Shown here piece by piece: positions 1 to 5,039 of a stretch of DNA of 10,774 nucleotides. The first letter of the stretch is position 1. Every line of letters starts with the position of its first letter. Source of the stretch: Comamonas sp. (GTDB taxonomy: Bacteria > Pseudomonadota > Gammaproteobacteria > Burkholderiales > Burkholderiaceae_C); contig JAFAIY010000647.1 in the NCBI GenBank assembly GCA_019236485.1, forward strand, positions 1-10,774. Direction: 5' to 3'. A program made the position numbers and the translations under genes. The notes beneath the pieces were generated by a model. That model saw only the letters and a list, made by a program, of their open reading frames with translations. It had not been told where the DNA came from and searched no databases.

Positions 1-285
1 GACATGCACCACGGCCACAATCCGCAGATTTCAATCACCAGCCCCGATAGCGCCACGGGCCTGTGGGATCTGGAGTTTTGCCAGATCAATATGAAAGAGC
101 GGAGCATCGTGAACCTGTCGGGCCAGTACACCGATGAATACGAGCGGGTAAATGGCCGCTGGCAGATTCGCAGCATGCGTTTTCAGCGCGGCTCGTTTGT
201 GATGCGCCAGATTGACGAGCATGGGTTTGAAAAGCTGCTGGCGCTGGGCCAGCCACCGGCCTCGGGTTTTATCGAAAACAGCTGA
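1..285 (+). CDS. SnoaL/NTF2-like domain protein, C-terminal part
   Basis: The reading frame is open from the first base and ends at TGA 283-285, so the gene starts upstream of the window and about 94 C-terminal residues are visible. The visible part has the pattern of the last beta strands of an NTF2/SnoaL-like cone fold: a segment beginning HHGHNPQI, then a strand with GLWDLEF, then GQYTDEYERVNGRWQI followed by RSMRFQR. The aromatic-rich 'YTDEYER.NGRWQI' strand is typical of SnoaL-like proteins (the nuclear transport factor 2 superfamily), which includes small dehydratases, isomerases and many uncharacterised proteins. The substrate cannot be told from this fragment. An internal ATG at 4-6 is unlikely to be the start because the domain would then be truncated. 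The gene converges on the OmpA-domain gene, with a strong terminator between them. Confidence 0.7.
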   Translation, partial: DMHHGHNPQISITSPDSATGLWDLEFCQINMKERSIVNLSGQYTDEYERVNGRWQIRSMRFQRGSFVMRQIDEHGFEKLLALGQPPASGFIENS

Positions 286-311
286 TTTTCAACGGCCGTC
301 CTTGGATAGCA

Positions 312-347
312 AAAAGCCCGATACGGCAAACACCGTATCGGGCTTTT
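312..347. terminator. Strong bidirectional rho-independent terminator
   Basis: Perfect 15-bp inverted repeat: AAAAGCCCGATACGG at 312-326 pairs with its exact complement at 333-347 around a 6-base loop (CAAACA). The stem ends in a T run on + and, because of symmetry, also on -. It sits between the convergent SnoaL-like gene (+) and the OmpA-domain gene (-), so it probably stops transcription from both sides. Confidence 0.9.
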
Positions 348-365
348 CGGCGAGAGGCTCCGGGC

Positions 366-884
366 TTAGTCGGCCAGGATCACTTCCACGCGGCGAGCTT
401 GGGCGTTGTTGCCATCGGCCTGTGTCTGCTCGGGCTTCTTCAGCTCGACCTTGTCTTCGGCCACACCCAGGCCAATCAGTGCGGCTTGCACGGCTTGGGC
501 GCGCTTCTTGGCCAGTTCGGCATTGACTTCGGCGCTGCCGGTTGCGTCATGGAAGCCCGAGATCACGGCGCGCTTGCCCTGCTGCACGCCCTTGACCACA
601 TCGGCCAGCGCTTCATTGGCGCCATCGGCAACCTCGGCCATGCCGGTGGCAAAGTAGAACTTGACCACGCCGTTTTCGACGATCACACGTGCCACTTCTT
701 CCTGCACGACGACGGGCACATTGGTCGAGGCCGCGCTCACGGCTTCGGCCTTGGGCGCATGGGCAATGCCGCGCTTGTAGACGACGGTGCCGACCACCGT
801 GGACACGACCAGGGCGATCAGGGCAAACAGAAAGCCCAGCGCAAAACGTTGTTGGCTATCTTCGTCAGAGCTGTTGAAGGACAT
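366..884 (-). CDS. OmpA-domain protein with single N-terminal membrane anchor
   Basis: The protein has 172 residues. I chose the ATG at 884 because GGAGA lies about 6 bases upstream and the frame further upstream has no domain content. Residues 14-36 form one hydrophobic helix; there is no clear signal-peptidase site, so it is probably an inner-membrane anchor with the rest in the periplasm. Residues 73-171 resemble an OmpA C-terminal peptidoglycan-binding domain: VVKFYFATG strand, then FHDATG, NAELAKKRAQAV and a final RRVEVIL strand. D113 and R129 are candidates for the conserved Asp and Arg that bind diaminopimelate in this family. It likely tethers the envelope to peptidoglycan. There is no beta-barrel, so it is not a true OmpA porin. 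It may be its own transcription unit, with a -10-like TACAAT at 984-979 and a leader of roughly 90 bases. Confidence 0.85.
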   Translation of the reverse strand: MSFNSSDEDSQQRFALGFLFALIALVVSTVVGTVVYKRGIAHAPKAEAVSAASTNVPVVVQEEVARVIVENGVVKFYFATGMAEVADGANEALADVVKGVQQGKRAVISGFHDATGSAEVNAELAKKRAQAVQAALIGLGVAEDKVELKKPEQTQADGNNAQARRVEVILAD

Positions 885-975
885 CGAGAATCTCCGTAAT
901 TGAGAATGAAGTTGAGGAGGAAAATCTGTTTTTGCAGCGCCCGGCCCATTAACCAAGCCGCGGGCGGCAAAACTA

Positions 976-984
976 CGCATTGTA
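976..984 (-). promoter_or_regulatory. Candidate -10 element for the OmpA-domain gene
   Basis: On the minus strand the sequence reads TACAATGCG, a 5/6 match to TATAAT. No convincing -35 hexamer is seen 16-18 bases upstream. It would give a leader of about 90 bases before the ATG at 884. The ACAATGCG core is also present upstream of sodC and pdxH. Confidence 0.4.
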
Positions 985-1139
985 GAGGTTTGGCATGAAA
1001 TACCTGCTTGCGGCGAATGGCTGCAGATTATTTCCGTGTTGCTTTTGCGCATGCTGGCGCTGCCAGGTACACCGCTAGGCGGGCAGACGCGTTATACCTA
1101 TCAGGCAAGCCAGTCCGGATGCCGGTTTCGGGAGTTTTC

Positions 1140-1763
1140 ATGTCCACCCTGCCCTCGTTGAATGCGCACTTGCGCGATGCAGATCACATGCTGGAGCAAA
1201 CCTTGCAGCAATGGGGCGGCGAGAGGGATCTGTGGATTTTCGGCTACGGCTCGCTGATCTGGCGGCCCGATTTCGACTTTAGCGAGCGCTGCTCCGCCCA
1301 TGTCCATGGCTGGCATCGCGCTCTAAAAATGTGGAGCACCATCAACCGCGGCACGCCGCAATGCCCGGGCCTGGTGTTCGGCATGCTGTCGGGCGGCAGT
1401 TGCCAGGGCATGGTCTTCAGAATCCCGCGCGACTATGGCGAAGCCGTGATGCGCAAGCTCTGGCTGCGCGAAATGCCCAATGCCGTCTACGACCCGCGCT
1501 GGCTGCCCTGCAAAACCCTGCAAGGGCCGGTCCAGGCCCTGGCCTTCACCTTGTCGCGCCAGAGTCCCCACCATACGGGCGAGCTGGAGCCCGATGAATA
1601 TCGGCGCATTTTTTCGCAGGCCAGAGGCATTTACGGCACTACCCTGGACTACGCCCAGGCCACCTTCGATGAACTGCAGCGCCTGGGCATAGCCGACAAG
1701 GCCTTGCAACGGCTGCTGAGCTACGCCGATTGCCAGCGTTCTGCCGAGGCTTTTGCTATCTGA
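1140..1763 (+). CDS. chaC: ChaC-type gamma-glutamylcyclotransferase
   Basis: The protein has 207 residues. The ATG at 1140 is preceded by GGGAG at 1130-1134, and the conserved domain begins soon after; the frame is open further upstream but looks non-coding. The family hallmark is FGYGSLIWRP (residues 34-43), the glycine-rich substrate loop. E111 in the LWLREMPN segment is the likely catalytic Glu, followed by YDPRWLP. Known ChaC proteins cleave glutathione to 5-oxoproline and Cys-Gly in the cytoplasm, and the same role is inferred here. Length and motif order fit bacterial ChaC. No membrane segment or signal peptide is seen. The last codons and the stop lie inside a repeat-like element (about 1750-1800). 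sodC follows on the same strand after 113 bases, with its own -10-like site, so co-transcription is possible but not required. Confidence 0.9.
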   Translation: MSTLPSLNAHLRDADHMLEQTLQQWGGERDLWIFGYGSLIWRPDFDFSERCSAHVHGWHRALKMWSTINRGTPQCPGLVFGMLSGGSCQGMVFRIPRDYGEAVMRKLWLREMPNAVYDPRWLPCKTLQGPVQALAFTLSRQSPHHTGELEPDEYRRIFSQARGIYGTTLDYAQATFDELQRLGIADKALQRLLSYADCQRSAEAFAI

Positions 1764-1800
1764 ATCAGAGCTTTCAGCGCTCTATCCATATAGTTTTCGA
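1750..1800. repeat. Possible interspersed intergenic repeat overlapping the chaC stop
   Basis: This AT-richer stretch begins with TTTTGCTATC, has a centre containing AGAGCTTTCAGCGCTCT, and ends with TATAGTTTTCGA. It resembles the short AGCGCT-centred repeats I associate with intergenic regions of Comamonadaceae, and loosely resembles the element at 7233-7282 in inverted orientation. The centre can form a short GAGC/GCTC hairpin. The chaC stop codon (1761-1763) lies inside it, which suggests insertion at the gene end and replacement of the original C-terminal codons. The family assignment is from memory of pattern, not from alignment. Confidence 0.4.
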
Positions 1801-1840
1801 GGATGCCGAGTTCTGTCATGGCGCAGCTTGGCAAGCGGTT

Positions 1841-1853
1841 GCGGCACAATGCG
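1841..1853 (+). promoter_or_regulatory. Candidate -10 element for sodC
   Basis: GCGGCACAATGCG contains the -10-like CACAAT at 1845-1850. The identical 13-mer occurs at 3177-3189 upstream of pdxH. No good -35 hexamer is seen at 16-18 bases. If used, it gives a leader of about 20 bases that contains the AGGAAAG ribosome binding site. Confidence 0.4.
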
Positions 1854-1876
1854 CTTTTGATTTCAGGAAAGAAGCC

Positions 1877-2482
1877 ATGTCCTCCAGCCGTGTTGCCACC
1901 CTCTTTTCTCGCCCTCTGCTGACCGGCCTGTCGCTGGCGGCCGTCCTGGCGCTGACGGCCTGCTCCACCAGCGCCCCGTCTGCCACGGCGGACAGCAGCG
2001 CGGCTACGCAGCGCGGCAGCCATGGCGTGCAATCTGTTGCGCGGCTGGAAGCTACCAAGGGCAGCAAGGTCAGCGGTGCGGTGCAGTTCTTTCCGCTGGC
2101 CGAAGGCGGGGTGCGCGTCCAGGGCCGGGTGGAAGGTCTGGTGCCCAACAGCGAGCATGGTTTTCACATCCACGAAAAAGGCGATTGCTCCAGCGGCGAC
2201 GGCCTGAGCGCCGGCAGTCATTTCAACCCTACGCAACAGGCGCATGGCAGGTTCAATGGCAGCCAGCCCCACCATCTGGGCGATCTGCCCAGCCTGGATG
2301 CCGATACCCAGGGCGTGGCGACTATCGATTTTGTGGGCAAGAACCTCACGCTGGATAAAGGCAGCAATGGTATTTTGGGGCGCTCGCTGATCGTGCATAA
2401 CGCACCCGACGACTACACCACCCAGCCCACGGGCAATTCGGGCGCGCGTCTGGCCTGTGCCGTGATCGAACGCAGCGCCTGA
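1877..2482 (+). CDS. sodC: Cu/Zn superoxide dismutase, lipoprotein precursor
   Basis: The protein has 201 residues, from an ATG with AGGAAAG just upstream. Residues 13-29 form a signal peptide ending in a lipobox (ALTAC, C29), so the mature enzyme is probably lipid-anchored in the periplasm. The metal site is complete by spacing against the family: H97 and H99 in GFHIHE, bridging H115 in AGSHFNP, H123 in AHG, H133 and D136 in HHLGD, and copper ligand H174 in VHNAPDD. C104 and C194 are placed to form the conserved disulfide. The C-terminal TQPTGNSGARLACAVIE is typical of bacterial SodC. It converts superoxide to hydrogen peroxide and oxygen outside the cytoplasm. A linker rich in Ser/Ala (residues 30-48) separates the anchor from the domain. 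The gene is followed by a hairpin shared with the convergent nucleotidyltransferase gene. Confidence 0.95.
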   Translation: MSSSRVATLFSRPLLTGLSLAAVLALTACSTSAPSATADSSAATQRGSHGVQSVARLEATKGSKVSGAVQFFPLAEGGVRVQGRVEGLVPNSEHGFHIHEKGDCSSGDGLSAGSHFNPTQQAHGRFNGSQPHHLGDLPSLDADTQGVATIDFVGKNLTLDKGSNGILGRSLIVHNAPDDYTTQPTGNSGARLACAVIERSA

Positions 2483-2514
2483 AGCGCGCAGTTCTCAATC
2501 AGGTTTTATCGCCC

Positions 2515-2534
2515 GGCCCCTGTCTTCAGGGGCC
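2515..2534. terminator. Hairpin between convergent sodC and mocA-like genes
   Basis: Perfect 8-bp stem GGCCCCTG (2515-2522) and CAGGGGCC (2527-2534) with a TCTT loop. Only a weak T-rich tail (TGCTTATTT) follows on +. The stem ends three bases from the stop codon of the minus-strand gene, so it may serve both genes. Confidence 0.65.
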
Positions 2535-2537
2535 TGC

Positions 2538-3143
2538 TTATTTGGAGGCCAACGTTTTCTGGCGCTCGCGCCAGATCCGGCGGGCCTGCTCCAGTGCTTC
2601 TACCGTGTCCACGTCCAGAACGCAGCCTATGTCCTCACAATCCCAGCGCTGCAGACGCTTGGCATCGACAGCCTGGCGCACGATGGCGGCCGCGCCCTGA
2701 TCGCCGCTGAGTTGCATCAGGGCTGGACCAGCGGCGCGGCTGAAAGCCACGGGATGGCCTTTTTGCGCTTGATAAAAAGGTTGAATCACCTGCAGCGCAT
2801 CGGGATCGAGCCGGGCCAGCCGCGCGGCCAGCTCCTGCAGGGTTTGCGGCCGGACCAGCGGCAGGTCTGCGGGCAGGATCAGCCAGCCATTGGCCTGAGC
2901 CGTGGCCTTGACGGCCGCCGCAATGCTGTCGCCCATGCCCGGATGCGGGCCGCTCTCCAGATGCCAGGGCAGGCCGGATGCCCGAACGCTGGCCAATGTG
3001 GTCTGCAGCACGCTGTGCTCGCCCAGCATGGCCTGCAGCTTGTGGCTGGAGCCGCCCGAGGCCAGAAAGCGCTCTCCCCTGCCCGCGGCCAGGATCAGCA
3101 CGCATGGCTGGTGAATATTCAGCTTGGAGTCTTCTTGATCCAT
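2538..3143 (-). CDS. MobA/MocA-like nucleotidyltransferase
   Basis: The protein has 201 residues from the ATG at 3143; an in-frame ATG at 3158 would add five residues, and neither has a clear ribosome binding site. The fold signature is that of the MobA-like NTP transferases: LILAAGRGERF (residues 16-26) binds the nucleotide, K35 follows in SHKL, PGMGDSIAAAVKA is at 69-80, and LPADLPLV (90-97) carries the metal-binding Asp. QKGHPVAFSRA and GDQGAAAIV match the substrate half, and DVDT (177-180) matches the conserved C-terminal metal-binding motif. Closest known roles are molybdenum cofactor cytidylyltransferase (MocA), which makes MCD for xanthine-dehydrogenase-type enzymes, or MobA, which makes MGD. 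The GHPVAF and DVDT pattern favours MocA-like. No molybdoenzyme or XdhC gene is in view, so the substrate is an inference. Confidence 0.85.
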   Translation of the reverse strand: MDQEDSKLNIHQPCVLILAAGRGERFLASGGSSHKLQAMLGEHSVLQTTLASVRASGLPWHLESGPHPGMGDSIAAAVKATAQANGWLILPADLPLVRPQTLQELAARLARLDPDALQVIQPFYQAQKGHPVAFSRAAGPALMQLSGDQGAAAIVRQAVDAKRLQRWDCEDIGCVLDVDTVEALEQARRIWRERQKTLASK

Positions 3144-3176
3144 ATTGCGGCAGAGCATAACCGCGAGTTAGCCGAC

Positions 3177-3189
3177 GCGGCACAATGCG
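3177..3189 (+). promoter_or_regulatory. Candidate -10 element for pdxH
   Basis: GCGGCACAATGCG is identical to the 13-mer upstream of sodC. The -10-like CACAAT (3181-3186) ends only 6 bases before the pdxH ATG at 3193, so transcription from it would start at or beside the start codon and give a leaderless message. No good -35 is visible. Confidence 0.35.
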
Positions 3190-3192
3190 TAC

Positions 3193-3840
3193 ATGAGCAG
3201 CCTATCTTCTTCCATTGCCGATCTTCGCAAAAGCTATGAGCGCGCGGAGCTGAGCGAGTCCGTCTCCAACGCCAATCCCCTGCAGCAGTTCGACCAGTGG
3301 CTGCAGGAAGCCCTGCGCGCCCAGATTCCCGAGCCCAATGCCATGACCGTGGCCACCGTGGGCGGCGATATGCGCCCCAGCACGCGCATCGTGCTGATCA
3401 AGGCCTATGACGAGAGCGGTATCGTCTGGTACACCAATTACGACAGCCGCAAGGGCCAGCAACTGGCGGGCAACCCGTTTGCGGCGCTGCAGTTCCACTG
3501 GGTGGAGCTCGAGCGCGTGGTACGCATCGAGGGTCGGGTGGAAAAGGTCAGCGACGAGGAAAGCGACGCCTATTTCGACAGCCGCCCGCTGGACTCCCGC
3601 ATCGGTGCCTGGGCCAGCCCGCAAAGCCAGGTCATCAGCGGCCGTGGCGTGCTGGTGGCCAATGCCGCCAAGTATGGCGCGCAGTTCATGTTGAACCCGC
3701 CACGCCCGCCGCACTGGGGCGGTTTCCGCCTGATTCCCGATCGCTGGGAGTTCTGGCAGGGCCGCAAGAGCCGTTTGCATGATCGCCTCAGCTATCGCCT
3801 CGAAGACGGAGCATGGATTCGCGAACGACTGGCGCCCTGA
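3193..3840 (+). CDS. pdxH: Pyridoxamine/pyridoxine 5'-phosphate oxidase
   Basis: The protein has 215 residues, close to the 218 of the E. coli enzyme, and ends in the same ERLAP/DRLAP form. It oxidises pyridoxine or pyridoxamine 5'-phosphate to pyridoxal 5'-phosphate in the cytoplasm using FMN and oxygen. FMN-binding segments are visible in order: RIVLIK (65-70), [12 protein letters not shown] (80-91), [13 protein letters not shown] (101-114) and [13 protein letters not shown] (130-142). The C-terminal [11 protein letters not shown] and [14 protein letters not shown] (185-198) hold the substrate residues, including R194 and H196 in RLHD. The start matches the N-terminal helix of homologues (IADLRKSYE). 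No ribosome binding site is seen before the ATG; a leaderless message is possible. It is divergent from the nucleotidyltransferase gene across 49 bases. Confidence 0.97.
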   Translation: MSSLSSSIADLRKSYERAELSESVSNANPLQQFDQWLQEALRAQIPEPNAMTVATVGGDMRPSTRIVLIKAYDESGIVWYTNYDSRKGQQLAGNPFAALQFHWVELERVVRIEGRVEKVSDEESDAYFDSRPLDSRIGAWASPQSQVISGRGVLVANAAKYGAQFMLNPPRPPHWGGFRLIPDRWEFWQGRKSRLHDRLSYRLEDGAWIRERLAP

Positions 3841-3853
3841 GTCGCGGTGGATT

Positions 3854-3872
3854 GGAGGGGCTTGGCCCCTCC
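3854..3872 (+). terminator. Weak hairpin after pdxH
   Basis: Perfect 8-bp stem GGAGGGGC / GCCCCTCC with a TTG loop, 13 bases after the pdxH stop. No T run follows, so it is either an inefficient terminator or an mRNA-stabilising hairpin. Confidence 0.5.
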
Positions 3873-3916
3873 TCTCCTGACAAACAGTGATTTAAAACCG
3901 CAAATCTTTTGTGAAG

Positions 3917-3951
3917 GATTCTTATCATTTACATGTAAGTTACATAGAATC
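3917..3951. promoter_or_regulatory. Dyad-symmetric operator candidate over the recombinase promoter
   Basis: There are two nested inverted repeats with almost the same centre: the inner TTACATGTAA (3929-3938), and the outer GATTCT (3917-3922) with AGAATC (3946-3951). TTACAT also recurs directly at 3940-3945, 11 bases from the first copy. The dyad lies across the -35 to -10 region, where a bound dimer would block RNA polymerase. The binding protein is unknown. Confidence 0.4.
3922..3950 (+). promoter_or_regulatory. Sigma-70-type promoter of the recombinase-like gene
   Basis: -35 TTATCA (3922-3927, 4/6) and -10 TAGAAT (3945-3950, 5/6) are separated by an ideal 17 bases, in a locally AT-rich stretch. 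The predicted transcription start is at about 3957, the first base of the ATG, and no Shine-Dalgarno sequence precedes the ATG, so the message is probably leaderless. The spacer carries the perfect 10-bp palindrome TTACATGTAA (3929-3938). Confidence 0.6.
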
Positions 3952-3956
3952 ATTGC

Positions 3957-4985
3957 ATGAAGCCAAGCTCTACCCAGACATCGACTACTTCCTCGGAACT
4001 GCCCTCGGGGCCCGAACTGTTCAGCGACTGGCTGGCCCATGAGGGCAGCAAAAGTTGGGATTCCCTGGACACATCCCCCGAAGGGGGTTACGAAAAAGTC
4101 TGGCAGGCCTGGCTTTGGCATCTTAGCGGCCAGCAGGAAACTGCGGCCAAGCCCGCCTCCCCTCGCGCCAAAGCCTGGCATGAGGCCACGGCCGTGGATG
4201 TACAGCGCTTTTTGCGCGTCCGTGAAGGCCAGCGTGCCCACCACCACCCCGACAGGCAGATCAGCCCCGTCACGCGCCGCCGCTACTGGCGCTTGCTGGA
4301 GCGCATCTACGACCATGCGCTGGAGCATGGCTGGATTGCCGGCAACCCGGCCACCGGCCTAGAGCCCGCCGAGCGCCCTCCTGCCGAAGATGGCAAAGGC
4401 CATTGCCTGCCGCCTCTGCTCTGGCAGGCTCTGCCACGCCATTTCCCCGCGGCCGACGGCTATCAGAACGCACGCGACAGAGCCATCATCCTGCTGCTGT
4501 ACGAGATGGCGCTGGCGCCAGAAGAGGTCAGAACCCTGCTCTGGAAGGATTTGCGCGCTGCGCCGGAGGATGAAACCACCGCTCTGCCCCGCTTTCTGCA
4601 TATAGAAGGCGGGCGGGCCGCGCAGCAACGGCGGCTGGAACTTCCCGCCAGCGTGGCCCAGGCCCTGGCCGACTGGCGGCACTACAGCGCTGCCCAACGC
4701 GGCCCAGCCGTGACGACCGACGAGCAGCCGGTCTTCTATTCGCGCCTCGGCGGCCCGCTGTCAGTGCGCATGTTGTTCCATGTCGCATCGCAGATCATCC
4801 AGCGCGCCCACCAGGCTCAGGCCGAGGGCAGCCAGAAATTTCCGCTGCAGCGCGTGGGGCCGCAGGTGCTGCGCAACACGGCCATAGTCCAGTGGCTGCG
4901 CGCCGGCGTGCCGGAGCTGGAGGTGATAGCCAGAATTGGCGTGGACAGCGGCCGCGCGCTGCGCCATCTCCAGCACTATCTATAG
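3957..4985 (+). CDS. Tyrosine-recombinase-like protein lacking catalytic residues
   Basis: The protein has 342 residues. The layout is that of XerC/D-type recombinases: an N-terminal SAM-like core-binding part (about 18-140, with VTRRRYWRLLERIYDHALEHG and NPATGLEP) and a C-terminal catalytic-fold domain (about 150-342). Aligning by eye to XerD, the first catalytic Arg of the 'GLRxSEL' motif falls on A187 in ALAPEEV. The HxxR motif reads Q303-V-L-R306, so only the Arg is kept. The second His of 'LLGH' falls on V329, and the nucleophile Tyr position falls on L338. A Tyr exists at 341, three residues later and next to the C terminus. The fold looks intact and the frame is undisrupted, so this looks like a maintained DNA-binding pseudoenzyme rather than a decayed gene. 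It has its own promoter with a palindrome and, apparently, no ribosome binding site. Its targets are unknown. No attachment sites or cargo are seen nearby. Confidence 0.8.
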   Translation: MKPSSTQTSTTSSELPSGPELFSDWLAHEGSKSWDSLDTSPEGGYEKVWQAWLWHLSGQQETAAKPASPRAKAWHEATAVDVQRFLRVREGQRAHHHPDRQISPVTRRRYWRLLERIYDHALEHGWIAGNPATGLEPAERPPAEDGKGHCLPPLLWQALPRHFPAADGYQNARDRAIILLLYEMALAPEEVRTLLWKDLRAAPEDETTALPRFLHIEGGRAAQQRRLELPASVAQALADWRHYSAAQRGPAVTTDEQPVFYSRLGGPLSVRMLFHVASQIIQRAHQAQAEGSQKFPLQRVGPQVLRNTAIVQWLRAGVPELEVIARIGVDSGRALRHLQHYL

Positions 4986-5020
4986 CCTGCAGCCCTTGTA
5001 CTGCCAGGGCTGCAGGCTAT
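4982..5020. terminator. Long perfect hairpin between recombinase-like gene and TonB receptor
   Basis: ATAGCCTGCAGCCCT (4982-4996) pairs perfectly over 15 bp with 5006-5020, around a 9-base loop. The stop codon of the recombinase-like gene (TAG 4983-4985) lies inside the left arm. A short TTTA follows on +. It separates two convergent genes and probably ends transcription in both directions. Confidence 0.75.
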
Positions 5021-5039
5021 TTACCTCAGAGAACGACGA

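Noticed and set aside
885..1139. Possible small gene or RNA between the OmpA-domain gene and chaC
   Set aside because: Open frames here are extensions of the flanking genes with no ribosome binding site or motif; only a -10-like site for the OmpA-domain gene is supportable.
3957..4985. Integrase marking a genomic island or integron
   Set aside because: No att repeats, tRNA, attC-like sites or foreign cargo flank it; neighbours are housekeeping genes with similar composition, and the catalytic residues are missing.
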